From: Ampullaceana balthica
Taxonomy: Eukaryota > Mollusca > Gastropoda > Lymnaeidae
DNA: 64,000 bases
NCBI GenBank assembly: GCA_944989445.1
Contig: CALYLW010000437.1
Location: 310,001-374,000, forward strand
Direction: 5' to 3'
In this document: in pieces, positions 37,601 to 52,600 of the stretch
Layout of the letters: every line of letters starts with the position of its first letter
Numbering within the stretch: position 1 is the first letter of the stretch
The notes under the pieces: generated by a model
Databases searched by the model: none
What the model was told of the DNA's origin: nothing
The model's input: only the letters and a program-made list of their open reading frames with translations
Position numbers and translations under genes: made by a program

Positions 37601-40600
37601 TTACAACGTAAATCACTTAACATTGAAAACTTAACACATTTATTATTCTATTCTATGCAACGTCATGTTTAGCATATATGGTGGTAACCTATTTTTAAAA
37701 GAAAACAACCTCCCTTTGTGCCTCATGTTTTTCTGGTCTTATAAGATCTCTTTGACCTCCTGAGTTAGTTCAATATTTCACTTTTTATTATCTAAAGTAA
37801 GCCTTCTCTTTGAGACCTTGATATGGTCCAACATTTCACTTTAGTTGTTATCTAAAGTAAGCCTTCTCTTTGCCGGCAATAAGTTTTAGTCTTTAAAGAA
37901 GTAACTTATCCTATAACTGATGTCTCTTTACGTAAGCAGTTGAAGAAAAAAAGAAAAATCTTGTTCAGTCTCTTTGATGTAGCTTTTGGCTTGGGCAACT
38001 ACACTTAATTTTAAGATTTTATTATCTCCTGTACTAAATATGCCAATTTTTTTTCGAAAATTTTTTTTTCTCCATTTTTCTACATGTTCAAATACAAATT
38101 TTAAGTCACTCCTCTGGTTCATGCGGCAAAGTTCAACAACAGTTTCTCATGGTAGATTGATAAATGATCAGTCTTTGAGCCCAGAGACTCTCACTATTGA
38201 AATATTCAATAGTGACCTCATAATGACCAGAGAACCAGAGTCTAATGTCTGCAGCCATGCAACAACACAAGGAGTTTCTGAACAATATATATAAAATCTT
38301 CAAATTGTTTTGTTTCCCACAACACTTTGGGAATTCAGGTCCATTTTGATTTTCTGTTCAACTTGTCTAAAGATGATATGACTTAGAGTCAAGCCAGGAT
38401 GTTGCCCACTTGAGGGTAAATTATAAGATATTTTCCAATGAGATTTTGGCCTTGCAGTTTGATCTAAAAATTGATAAAATTTTATTTTCATCTCTGGCAG
38501 ATAGTTTAAAAAATTTTTATGTGTCCGTCCTCGAGGGACAATGGCGTTGACACCTGCTCCTCTTCACCCCACCTACACGGCGGAGGTAGAAAAAAATAAG
38601 GAGGCCACGATAGCCTAGGCAGTTCTTTGAAGAATGCCAGCTGTTGCCCAGGCAGCACGTCCTAGGTCCGCTCTCTCCACACAACAGATGGTGATTCCAA
38701 GGGAACAGCTTAGCTGATACAACAAAGTGCCATCTGCATTGCAGGAGTTACCAGAGATATACTGCCTTTGCAATAAAACTGCCTTAGGGATTCCATCTCC
38801 GGATTTTCTGTTAGGGTTTGCTCCCTTTGTCTCTCCATGAAAAGGTGTGGCCGCGAGACAGCGGAGGTTTGAGATTGAGGTTTCTCTCTCCTAGATGAGC
38901 TACCTATCAAGCTTTATGAGCCCCATCTGCCCGAAACTGCTGGTTTTAAGGTACCATCGGCACGCTTTCACCCCTTCTCCTTTCAGTTGAAACGTGATCC
39001 ATGACTTAGTTACAAGTGATTCAAGAAGGCCAGGAGTTGGACTTTGGTTAGCAGGCGCTAATATTTAATTTTTACATGAAATGGCATTCAATTTTAACTT
39101 CTGGATTAATACAGACACAAAATATCAAGGACAAATAAAATACAACACCAGAGGAGCATAGAGAGAATTTAATTCGTTGAACAATTCCTTGATATCTTCA
39201 TATTACATTTGTACGTAGCTAATTTCTCCAGTGCTTGTTTTATTCCTTTATTTTATAGGCGGCAGAGAAAGTTCCGGAAGTTGATCAAATGGTATTAATT
39301 TCCTCTAATAAAAAATCTAGTCTTGACAAAACCGTGACAGATTAAGACACTGCTATAATTTCAGGTTTCATAAATTCTCGCTCTTTTTGTCTGGAATTGG
39401 GACGTGGAATAGGTTTCCTGATCAAACCAGAAAACCAACACTCTATCAACATTTAAAAACTCTAATAAAAATGCAAGACTAGACATAAACCATGGATAAG
39501 CGTAGGGCGTAATAATCTTCTGTATAGAAGGAGCGTTGAGATAGATAAGATAAGATGATATAAACCGAGACATAAGACACCCAACTAAGGTTTTCAGCTC
39601 TTTTTCTGGTCTGACATGATATGAAGAGTTGTCAGGTTTAACTAAAGACATGGTTGCAATCCTTGAGCAAACTTCATGAAGATTGGCAATCACTTGTTAA
39701 TTTCATTGCCATTGGCCAAAACAAATGTGCCTGATGAATGAATTTCTTTCTTACTTGTGGCGTCATTAAGAAATGTGCACTGAGAAAAATCACCCAAGTG
39801 AAAACATGCAAGTCATTTTTTCCCCCAGAATTTAAAAGAGCTTAATAGGACTTGAGAATTTTAACAAATATACTCCAAATCTTCAAAGTTTGCATAAACA
39901 AATGGTTATAGTATTGGTGAGTACAGCACTTTTACTTACCATACCACTATCTTCTATGCAGTTAAACATGAATATAGTTGTAACATTGTGACGACCAGTG
40001 GAGCAGTTCTCAGGAGATGTGAAGACAATTTCTAAATGTTCATCTAAAATACAAAATACACAAACAAATTGTGCAATGAAAACAATAAATTTGAGCTTTA
40101 TTTTTAGACTGATACGACAGTAAACGTTGCGGCTAATGCCTTCATCAGTACAACATAAAATACATTCTTACAATACTTACATGAGTAATAATAACATTCT
40201 TAAAACATATTGTATTTTAAAATATTAAATAAAAAGAAAGGAAAACAAAAACAAACATGGACACAGGATATAGGAAAAAGGGGGAAGTATCCAAAGTTAC
40301 AGTAAAAACCACAACGGGAACAAGATTCTGCAGTTAAGTAAAATTATGAATTTGGTTAATTCCATATGGAGCCAACGTGCCAAATATTTTTATGAGTCTA
40401 TTTTCCATGTGGATATATATCTATATGTTCATCTGTAGGGTTCAGGTTAATTAAAGCCCATTAATGAGGTTTGTGTAAATGAGGCTCATTTCATCTTTTT
40501 GAAATTAACATTTTTTGTTTTAGACATGTAAACAAAATAAATATGAATTTCTTTTCTAGCTTTAATGTAATTAGGAAATAATTTGATTAACAAAAAGTTG

Positions 40601-43600
40601 TTGAGGATTTTAATATTAAATTTGAAGTGACATGAGATAATACAAACTTTTAAATACTGTCAAAACATACCAGATTGTGCATAGTTTTAAAGATTGTTGC
40701 AAAATATACTAGATTATATGTTGTTAAAATATTTTTGAAAATGATGCCAAAATATACATATTTTAAAAACTATCTTGCAAAATTAAAGTTATGGCCAGAA
40801 AATAATGTTTACCTTCCATAAAATAGGCAGCACTACTGAGAGCTCCAAGGTTTCTCAAAGTGTTAGAACTGGTGTTCCTGAGACAAACTGCTGCCCCCTT
40901 GCATCCATTGTTTTCTTGGGTTCCTGTATCCACTTCCCTCCCAAAGTTAATGTAGTATTTATCATTGTTGACTGTGACCTCATGTGGCCTAGAAAGATAG
41001 TTAATATAGTATTTATCATTGTTGACTGTGACCTCATGTGGCCTAGAAAGATAGTTAATGTAGTATTTATCATTGTTGACTGTGACCTCATGTGGCCTAG
41101 AAAGATAGTTAATGTAGTATTTATCATTGTTGACTGTGACCTCATGTGGCCTAGAAAGATAGTTAATGTAGTATTTATCATTGTTGACTGTGACCTCATG
41201 TGGCCTAGAAAGATAGTTAATGTAGTATTTATCATTGTTGACTGTGACCTCATGTGGCCTAGAAAGATAGTTAATGTAGGATTCAACATGATCCTCTGTG
41301 GTCCTCCTGACCTGGTCTCCTTTTGTAACTCAGTATAACAATGACTTAACAATTGGTCTGCATGACCTGGTCGATAAAGGTTAAGAGAAGCATACATGAG
41401 GAGTTTGTTGATGTTCATGAAGTAAACAAAAGCTTACTTGTAGTTGATGGTCATGACTTACTTGCTGTTTTCAAGGATAGGCTTGAGGTTGAGACTGAGT
41501 CCAGTCCTGACGTCATAGATGACACCATTGACTTGTTTCACTTGGAGCTTGTCACTGTCATAGAGCACACACACAGGACATAACATATGGCAGAGTTCAT
41601 GACATTATGAGCAGCAGAGAACACACACAGGACAAAACACATGGCAGAGTTCATGACATTATGAGCAGCAGGGAACACACACAGGACATAACACATGGCA
41701 GAGTTCATGACATTATGAGCAGCAGGGAACACACACAGAAAATCTTACATGTTACTGGTTAATATATAAATTATTGACTGTTGTTTTGGAGCCTAGCTGT
41801 GTAATATATGAATTATTGCCTGTTGCTATAGATCCAAACAGGGTAATATATAAATTATTGACTGTTGTTTTGGAGCCTAGCTGTGTAATATATGAATTAT
41901 TGCCTGTTGCTATAGATCCAAACAGGGTAATATAGAAATTATTGACTGCTGTTTTGGATCCTAGCTGGGTAATATAAAAAGTATTGCCAACTTACTGACT
42001 AACAGCACAAGCCAATCTTGTTTTCCAAAGAAACTCAAAGCTGCAGCTGTCAGATCTGTGTACATTAATAATTCAAGATTCCAGGGTTATGGTAATGTGG
42101 AGATGTCATCTATCGAATGCATTCCTATTTTTTATGGGATTTTATTTGGAGTCCTCCAGTTTTAGAGCCATTTACCCATCTTGACTATATAATATCATTA
42201 TTTTCCCTTAAATTTATGTTTAATTTGAACAAACTGCTACAGCTACTTATATTTTGTAAAGGTCCAGCATTGGACATTAGATGGGAAATAAACTGAACAC
42301 TTGGATTTTGAAGAATTTGGGGACCTACTTGAAAATTTGGAAGACTGGAGCACCAATGGTGTTGCCACAAATAAGTTTGATAAAGACTTTCGGCGCTACG
42401 TCACTACGTCTCCTCCCTCCTGTGCCACATACAGCTGCATCGCCGTCGCTGTAACTGAAGGTGACCGATGTGTTGGTAGATGAACCAGCTGAAGCTGAAA
42501 TTAAAATAAATCACAGATAATGTAATCCCATCCAAAACATTTAACTTTCATGTCATTAAAAAGTGGATTAATAATAATAAATAATAACAATAACGATTCC
42601 TTCTATTTCTCTGGTATCCATTCATGATGAGTGCTCATAAGAAGTAAAACACAAATGATTGACAGAGAAAGACAAGAGGGGTTAAATGAATGACAAGAGA
42701 GGCAATGTTAAATATTTGTGCTACAAATAGGCCTGTCAATGGGTGCCCGGGACCCGGGTAACCGTTGCCGAGCAATTACCCGGGTAGTAAATTCGGCTCG
42801 GGTACCCGCGAAAAGGCTACTGCAATGTCCATACCAACAGTGGTCGAACTGCGGCTCCTCTGTGTTCACATTTAGGCTCAGGAATAATTTATCAAATTAA
42901 AATTTTTTCGTTTGAAATATATACTGTGAAATATGTTTAGCATGAAAACGCTTAAAATTTAAAAGGAAATAAATGTTAAACGGAAATAAAATACGGTCCC
43001 AACAAACTACACTGTATCTTGATACATTTTTTTCCCCTGGAACATGAAAAAAAAATCATTTAAAACTAGGGCTGTTATCGATTAATTTAATTTTAATTGT
43101 TAACTTTTGAAAAATTATCGATTAATTAATTGATATTTTTGATTAAAACCAAAAATAGAAATTTATGACGTCATTAAACTGAACATTTCTCACGGACATT
43201 GAAAATTAAGAATATTTTGAACTAAATTTCATAACAGTGTGTTGATACTTGACTTGTGCTGAAGGTGGTACGTCAGCGATGTATTTGATCCTTTAAAAGA
43301 GAATTGTTTATGGCAATGAACACAGTAAACGTTTTCACCACCTTCGACTTTGCCATCCGCAGTTAGCTTAAAAACAACATTTATGCTCAACTTTCTAGTT
43401 ATATGTTTAAATTTAACTGCGCTGATGCTGTCAGCAGGGCCGTCTTAACGCATAGGCCCCTTGGGCATTTGCCCGGGGTCCACGAGCATATGGGCCCCAT
43501 GGGAATATGTTTATTTATATATATTATATATATTCATTTTTTATTCCTGCAGGGGAAGGGCCCAACACTATTTCTTTGCCCGGGGGCCCAAAATGGTGTA

Positions 43601-46600
43601 AAGACGGCTCTGGCTGTCAGCCATTTTTTAGTTGACGTCTGCCGGTCAACATATATTAATAAAATAAATTTTAATATTACGCGGGAGATGTTTGTACGTA
43701 AAAAAATATATATATATTATTATTAATAATTTATTATTTATTACTAAAATTTTAAAAAAATATTATAAATATTTTCTTAAATTTTAATTGAATTTTTATG
43801 GATTAAAATTATTTTAATCGATATTTAATCGATAAAATTTTTAACGATTAATCGAGAAATTAATCGATAATTTCCGCAGCCCTATTTAAAACACAACGTT
43901 GATAACTTGGAAGGGTTAGAAATGACCTTGGTTTTGGCTTTGAAATACGCCGCACATCTAATCTCTCCCCCCCTCCTCACACGAGTCTCCACTCCTATCC
44001 CCACCATACTTTAAAAAAAACAACACCTGCAATATTCTTGTGTTTTAAAAAAAAATGAATATTCCATTCGTTTAACGATTTTCACTATAATAAAACAAAT
44101 AAATGCTGGGGGGGGATGGGTGCACTCAGTAAGACACAAAATAGAACACAACACCGATAACTTGGAAGGACTAGAAATGACCATGGCTTTGTCTTTGAAA
44201 TACGCCGCACATCTTTGCTACCGATTGATAAGAGCCAATGTTTATTATCTAATCTCCCCCCCCCCACTCACGCAGGTCTCCACTCCTATCCCCAACATAC
44301 TTTTTAAAAAAAACACCTGCTATATTCTTTTTTTCCCCTTCTTTTCCCCAAATAAAATTTCAATCGTGGAATGATCTTCACACTATAACAAAAAACATAA
44401 ATGCTGAGGGATGGGTCCACTAAGTAGGTCAGGGGTGGGAAAACTTTTTCTACGGAGGGCCGCATTGAAAACTTTATTGTTATAGGCGGGCCGCATATAT
44501 ATTTTGTCAACTTTAATTGCAATTTACAACAGATAATATATGAAGTAATGATTTTAACCATGTCATTGTCATTTTATTTCACGTTCACACTATTACACAT
44601 GTAAATTACATTTTAAATACGAACTGAAACAGTTTCTTGTTTGATAATAAGATGTTACTATTCAATATTATTTCAGCAAAAGTTTATGTTTACCTGTCAT
44701 AATGACTATAAAGAAGTAACGTAATTTAAATACAAGCTGACTATAGAGTACAATTATATGACTATAAAGAAGTAACGTAATTTAAATACAAGCTGATCAT
44801 AGAGTACAATTATAATTAATGAGAAGTATGTAACTGTTCACAATTTTGAATAATGTTCTTGAACTGTGGAATCAATTTACTGGTTGTGATTCACATGACT
44901 GCATTCAAATTACAGTCAGTCAACATCGATCTGTTCTTACTCTTGTTTATTTTCATGCAAGAAAAAATTTGCTCACAGATGTATGTGGATCCAAATATTG
45001 ACAAACGTTTGGCAGCAATTTTTTTAAGTGTATGGAAATGCTGCCGCTGGCAAACAACCATAAAACTCCAGCAGAAGAACTGACTTGAACTTCTACTTCA
45101 GGTCATAATTTGCTTGTAGGTCAAGAAGCTCTAACTGTCTATCCTCTGGGGCTGAATCAGCCTCTGCACTAAATGGCGAACTGAGGATATTGAAGAGTGG
45201 TTTCAGGTTTTTGAAGTCTTGGAACCTCCTTTCCAATTCTATTGCCAAGGCATTTCAAACTGAGCCTTGTACTTTTCCAGCCTTTTCAGCCGAAATGGTT
45301 TTCTGTTTCAGAAAAGGAAAATGACAAAACTGTTTTCAACTGCTTGTCTGGAGAAAAGGGAGAGCTTTGTCTGAAATGATTTAACATGCACATTCATTTC
45401 ATATGCAAACAAGCTATTGCCCTGAAGTTTGACATTCAGTTCATTCAATTTTTCCATAATGTCAATAGCAAACATGAAGTCTAACTTTCAATCTTCATTA
45501 ACAGCGTTAGTAACAAAGTCACAAACAAAATCCTTCATCTCCAAGAACATAACTATTTCTTCATTGAGATCCCATACTCGCCTCAAAATCTTTCCCAGGC
45601 TCAGCCACCTGACACTGCTGGGGTATATAATATCATAATATTCAGTTCTCAAATCTTCAAGCAGTGTCTTGAACTGCCTGTGGTTAAGTGCCCTGGCTCG
45701 AATGAAGTTTATCACACTGACAACTGGGTCAATAACATGCTTGATATTCAACGCCGCCTTACACAGACTTTCCTGATGGATGACACAATGCAGAGGTAAG
45801 AGTGTTGTCTGGATGTTCTTCTTCATTGTGTATCAACTTTCACAAGACCTACGTTTTTCCCAGTCAAAGCCCGCGCTCCATCGGTTGTTACACTTGCCAT
45901 CTTGTTCCACACCAACCCAGTTCTTTCAACACAGTTCTCAACAGCAATGAATAAATCCTGGTCTGTAGTTGTGTCTTTGAGTGGCTCATCACTAAGTAAT
46001 TCTTCGGTAAGCTCAAAACCAGTTTTTATTCCCCGTATAAATACCGACAGCTGTGCTGTCTCATGTACATCGGTACTTTCGACCAACGCAAGAGAGTACC
46101 ACAAAAATTCTTTGCTTACATCTCGAAGTTGGTGCATTAAATTGTCACTGATCTTTTCAACACGCCTGATAAAGCTCTTGATAAAGAAATGCTATCAAAT
46201 TTTGTTTTTTTGCTCTGGACACATAATGTTTGCTGCATCTGACAAGCATTCCTTAATAAACTCGCTGTCAGAAAAAGACTTATTCCATTTTACAATCTTA
46301 TGGGACAGCACCAAACTGGCTTCGGTTGCAGCATCTTGAATTAAATTCTGTTTTGCGAAAACATTTTACTGTTTCTTTAAATTATTAACCAACTCCTGGC
46401 ATTTCCTTTTTCTCTCTTCGTTCGTCTAATTGTGCCCGAAATCAAAATGTTTAGTTTGGTTGTGTCTTTTTAAGTTGAACTCCTTAAAAACGCTCACACA
46501 TTCACGGCACAGCAAGCAGTCTGCTTTGCTGCCTACGCTCGTGAAGAAATATTTAGTGGTCCATTCGACATTAAAAACATGACATTCGTCATCAATCTTT

Positions 46601-49600
46601 CTCTTTTTGGCAGCACTATGGTTAAATCAAAGTCTATTCGCTTTTAAATTACAATATTTACAAAACCGCCAATATGTAAACCGTAAACAATAGCTGCTTC
46701 CGTCGTTTGAGGTGAAATGTAGTGTCGAATAAGGATGTTAACTGTAATTACTAATGATCAATAATAAATCAATTCTGTAGCCATGAAACCAATTTAGTAT
46801 CCCTAGATTTAGATCAAATACTCGAATATTATATTTTTTTCTAAAATTCTAAAAAAAATAAAATAACAACGACATAAGATCGCAACATGTACCCCCCCCT
46901 CACGGGCCGCATAATATGCTCTGGCGGGCCGCATGCGGCCCGCGGGCCGTAGTTTGCCCACCCCTGAAGTAGGTGAAGGAAGACTTTGTTTTCCCCTACT
47001 CCCCCTACCACCCATAAAAAGAAATTCACTTTGGTGCCCCTCTGCTCATTGTTTTTCCACCACTGTACTATAGTAGTATTTCGATGTTATCATTTTCACA
47101 TCCCTGAGTTATTACATCTAAATATGCGTTCTCATAATAAAGAAAAAGGCTAATAGTGGGCATGACGATGAAAATTTTTTTCTAACGGGTAACCTGGGTA
47201 CCCATTCAAATTTTTGACGGGTACCCGGGCAGCTTTTTAAAACAATATTGACAGCCCTAGCTACAAATACAGTGGGTTACATGAATGATCAGAGAGACAA
47301 TGTTAAATATTTGTGCTACAAACAAATTTTCGTTCTTCCCTTACAGAATTTAGGCATGGAGCCGGGTCGCCTGCAGAAACCAGGAAAAACACAACTCTAT
47401 CAACATTTAAAACTCTAATAAAAAAGCAAGACTAGAACCCAGAATAAGGGTAGGATGCAATAATCCTCTGTACAGAAGTAGCATCTGCAACGATAATATA
47501 AGACAAACAAATTTGCATTGTTTGTATTACAAAGCCTATTTTATGTTCTAAAGCCTCCTACTAGAAATAGTTAGACTAAATATGTATCTGCCCTCCTAGG
47601 AAAAATAAAAAGAAACAGAACATTTTGAAAAGGTGGAACAAGGGGAGTTATTAAATCAGATGTAAGTAAGCAAATATAAATCAAAACCATGTCTACTGTG
47701 TCTTAAAAACATTCACTCGCTTTTATAGTTATTTATTTTTCCTTAACACTACTGTATATTCCGGCGTATAAGATGACTGGGCATATAAGACGACCCCATT
47801 TTCCTGTTTAAAATAAGTTTTAAGCTATTTTTGCCATACAAGACCACTCCTCTTCCAACATCTTTAAGTTTAAAATGCTTCAAATTTCTTTCTTCTAGCT
47901 GATGTAGAAATGATGGTGTCTTGACTGTTAACTTTTTGTATACGGCGAGGTATTGCATTACGGTACTGGTGCTGTACTCTATGAACAGGTACAAATTCTT
48001 CTACTTTACTGTATGTACAGACACTTTTGCTTTACTTTGCGCTTCACTGTACAGAACCAGCCTATCACAGCAAGCTATGTACTTTCTCTCCATCTGCATA
48101 CAAAGGCTGCTTGGATTGGTCAGCTCTCCCCGCCTCCCTAGCTTCCCCTCCATTTAACCACGGAACAAACGGTCTTACCATAGAACAGCATATAAGACGA
48201 TACCCGGTGTATAAGACAGCCCCGAACTCTTAAGGAAATCTTCAGAAGTTAAAAAGTTGTTTTATACGCTGGAACATACAGTATTTCTGCTGGGTGCACA
48301 GCACCAAGACAATGTCTAAGATTTCTATCCCTTACCATTGATCTGTTGGGTGCACCGCACCAAGACAATGTCTAAGATTTATTAGCCCTTACCATTGATC
48401 TGTTGGGTGCACCAAGACAACATTTCTAGCCCTTACCATTGATCTGTTGGGTGCACCAAGACAACATTTCTAGCCCTTACCATTGATCTGTTGGGTGCAC
48501 CAAGACAACATTTCTAGCCCTTACCATTGATCTGTTGGGTGCACCAAGACAACATTTCTAGCCCTTACCATTGATCTGTTGGGTGCACCAAGACAACATT
48601 TCTAGCCCTTACCATTGATCTGTTGGGTGCACCAAGACAACATTTCTAGCCCTTACCATTGATCTGTTGGGTGCACCAAGACAACATTTCTAGCCCTTAC
48701 CATTGATCTGTTGGGTGCACCAAGACAACATTTCTAGCCCTTACCATTGATCTGTTGGGTGCACCAAGACAACATTTCTAGCCCTTACCATTGATCTGTT
48801 GGGTGCACCAAGACAACATTTCTAGCCCTTACCATTGATCTGTTGGGTGCACCAAGACAACATTTCTAGCCCTTACCATTGATCTGTTGGGTGCACCAAG
48901 ACAACATTTCTAGCCCTTACCATTGATCTGTTGGGTGTCTAACTTCCCCAACACCTCAGTCTTGCCGCTGGCTGTCCTACGACACACAGCTGAACTTCCT
49001 GTACATCCAGTGCTGGTTGCCTCCCCATGGACACCTTGACACAAATTCAGCCAGTAGCTGGTAGAGAAGAGAGCGTTTAGCATATTAACGTCATCGATTT
49101 TTGCCATCATTTAATTTCATCTTATTTTGTAATCAAAACAGCACATAATTTGGGTTTTTCTTATAAATATAATGTCGTTGTTAGAAAAAATATCCACGAG
49201 TCAATCAGTTATTTAAGATGAGGCCGTGGGCCAGTCAAAATTTAAAAGCGGGTCACATCTGGTCCACGGCCTGACTTTGAACACCAATGCTCTGGGCCTA
49301 CTCCATGTAATTTATGTGAATGTTCCAATGTCAAGAGATAAACAAATTTCAAACCTTCCTCAAAGATATTTTTTAATTAACAAAAATAAATAAATTTTGT
49401 AGTCATTTTCTATTTTGCTGTAAATCAAAGTTATTTGTTGTGAAAATCAGTTAAAATAGGGTCATTGAATCTGAAATAATTTACTACATCTTTCATTATT
49501 TACTGGTATTTGTGCACCATTATTCAATACATCTTTCATTATTTACTGGTATTTGTGCACCATTATTCACTAAATCCTTCATTATTTACTGGTATTTGTG

Positions 49601-52600
49601 CACCATTATTCACTAATACAAGTAATGAATTCTACAGATATCCAGGTGGTAGCTATTTAAAGACTAACATAACTGACTTCAATTACGTACAACACATAAA
49701 ACTAATGACATATATTCTAAAACTAATAATGTCAGCAACATGTCATCACTCACACTGTATATGACATCTACTCACGTATTATTGTCCTTGTCAGTAACGT
49801 TCCAACTGCCGTGATCTCGGGACAGAAATGTGAAGTCAAACAGGGAACCATTGAAAGAGATGAGACATTGCTTCTTATCTTGAGGACACACCAGGCTGGT
49901 CGACCAGGAGAATGAAACATGGCAGTCACTCTCCTGTGAGACACATTGATAATACAATCATTGGTCACTTAGTCAGTCAGTGAGTCATGAACTAAGACAA
50001 TCTAGTTAAGACAACCAGACTAGACAGTTACGACAACCAGACTAGACAGTTACGACAACCAGACTAGACAGTTACGACAACCAGACTAGACAGTTACGAC
50101 AACCAGACTAGACAGTTACGACAACCAGACTAGACAGTTACGACAACCAGACTAGACAGTTACGACAACCAGACTAGACAGTTACGACAACCAGACTAGA
50201 CAGTTACGACAACCAGACTAGACAGTTACGACAACCAGACTAGACAGTTACGACAACCAGACTAGACAGTTACGACAACCAGACTAGACAGTTACGACAA
50301 CCAGACTAGACAGTTACGACAACCAGACTAGACAGTTACGACAACCAGACTATACAGTTAAGACTACTTAAACTAGACAGTTAAGACAATTAAACTATGC
50401 GCGCCTTACTTTTTTATGCAATGAATATAATTAAATTAAATATTTTAAAGAAAAAAAGAAATTTAAAAAGAGCCATAGTTAATTTAATCTACTGAAAAAT
50501 CTATGTCAGCTGGAAATATCACAATAATTGTGTATATAAAACAAATCTCCCAAACAAGAGAGGCAGCAATGCATAATCTTCCCACCAAATAGAATAGGAC
50601 AGCGATAAAGCTTTTAAATAAAATACAAAATGCACAAACAAATTGTGTAATGAAAACAATAAATTTAAGCTTTATTATTTAACTAATACAACAGTATAAT
50701 TATATTTATTTGACAGAACATGCATTCATGCGAAGAACTTCTTAAAAATATAAAATTAGAACAACTACCTCCGTCTGCCAGGGCATACTTTTTTTCATCC
50801 CATTATCTAAATTCACATTTTAATTCACTAACAGTTGTACAGAAAGATTCATCACATTATATTCACATTTTAATAACAGAAAGACAAGATAGACAATAAG
50901 CCCTAAATAAATGGAAGAAAAAAAAATCTCTGAAGAAGATACCAAAATTTTACCCTTGTCATCTCTATTAGAGTTGAATAGTTTATTGGTACCCAATGTA
51001 TAATCTATTGTAAGAGATCACTAATAAATTCACACTGATTTTAAAGTTAATGGCCAATGCTGTGTTGTTAGCTTGACATTATATGTTGTTGTTATGATAT
51101 GCATGTTTTACATTGATTATTATAGGTATGTTTTACATTGATTATTATAGGTATGTTTTACATTGATTATTATAGGTATGTTTTACATTGATTATTATAG
51201 GTATGTTTTACATTGATTATTATAGGTATGTTTTACACTGAATTTATTTCTATATGAAGCGCTATGAGCCCAGCTCCTTGCTGGGGCACAGTGCTGCATA
51301 AATTATCAAATTATTATTATAATTAATGTGTTGTGGTGTGAGTGACATGGTATAAGTTAAAGTGATCGGGTGTTAGCTTGACATTGCCTGAGGACATACA
51401 TGAGTTAGTGCTATGAACTATGGTGCTTTGAGTTAGTGCTATGAACTATGGTTCCATGAGTTAGTGCTATGAACTATGGTGCTATGAGTTTTTGTTACAT
51501 GCTGTGATTTAATATGTTGTGGTGCCAGTTGGTGATACTTGATACTCACATAGGTGATGAGCTTGGGTTGTCCCTGACCAGCGGTCCTATCACACTGGAA
51601 GAAAATGGTTGACTGAGCCTTGCTCTTACCTACACACAAAACATGTGAATAAAAGACTTAGCTATAATATTTTAGTATAGCAAGGGGGGAAGCAAGCAAA
51701 TGTCGAATCAGAAGTGTGAGAAATATAATGTGTCAAATTATGGGTGGAGTGTGTTAAATGATGGGTGGAGTGTGTTAAATGATGGGTGGAATGTGTTCAA
51801 TGATGGGTGGAATGTGTTCAATGATGGGTGGAATGTGTTCAATGATGGGTGGAATGTATTAAATGATGGTTGGAAAGTGTTAAATGATGGGTGGAATGTG
51901 TTAAATGATGGGTGGAATGTGTTAAATGATGGGTGGAATGTATTAAATGATGGTTGGAAAGTGTTAAATGATGGGTGGAATGTGTTAAATGATGGGTGGA
52001 ATGTGTTAAATGATGGGTGGAATGTGTTAAATGATGGGTGGAAAGTGTTAAATGATGGGTGGAAAGTGTTAAATAATAGGTGGAATGTGTTAAATGATGG
52101 GTGGAATGTGCAAATGACAGGTGGAATGTGTCATCTGACAGGTGGAATGGTTCAACAAGTTCAGACTTGAAGCAAGAGAAGGAATATTAGAAATGACAAA
52201 AGACATGAGTGTTAAAGTTTCTCTCGGACAATGGTTATTTTCATGACGTGGGCTCTAATGAAAGTCTACAACGGTGGAATAGTCTTACCTGAGCCACAAG
52301 GTTTCCCTTCTGAAAACGTAAGGCTCAGTAGTTCAGAGTCTTTCTGGAACATTCCATGGCTGAAGTCACCATAAGATCCACTGGCACTGCCCTGGTCAGT
52401 CCGGCAGACTGCAGACTTGGAGCAGGAGGCCTGGTCACTTTTGTCCTCTTTATAGCAAGGCTTAAGGATGAAGGTTGTATTAGCCGTCTTGACCTGCCAA
52501 AAGATCAGAACTGGCCATAGAAAACCTAGCAGATAGTGTCTACGCCCTATTCTTGATTTTGTCATCATCTAGATATACAACAAATTGAATGTAACATGGG

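Larger units (their letters stand above)
42728..47259 (-). mobile_element. hAT-type element (outer member of a nest) in CI-MPR intron
   Basis: Bounded by TIRs TAGGCCTGTCAAT and ATTGACAGCCCTA (one mismatch) and a perfect 8-bp target duplication GCTACAAA. Subterminal blocks are GC-rich and contain repeated GGGTACCCGGG motifs. It carries two further insertions (43067-43884 and 44430-46966), and an internal 250-bp duplication (about 43885-44135 and 44143-44429). A second copy in the other orientation lies at 23234-24868. Confidence 0.88.

Noticed and set aside
40805..41418. Plus-strand (VFIIVDCDLMWPRKIVN) and other-frame minus-strand repeat ORFs
   Set aside because: They are other-frame readings of the 54-bp array that contains the exon 18 acceptor; only the frame giving YYINFGREV joins the flanking receptor exons.
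51700..52170. Plus-strand 156-codon ORF of WNVLNDG repeats as a protein
   Set aside because: It is the 21-bp intronic array; unit length is a multiple of three and it lies in antisense inside a receptor intron.
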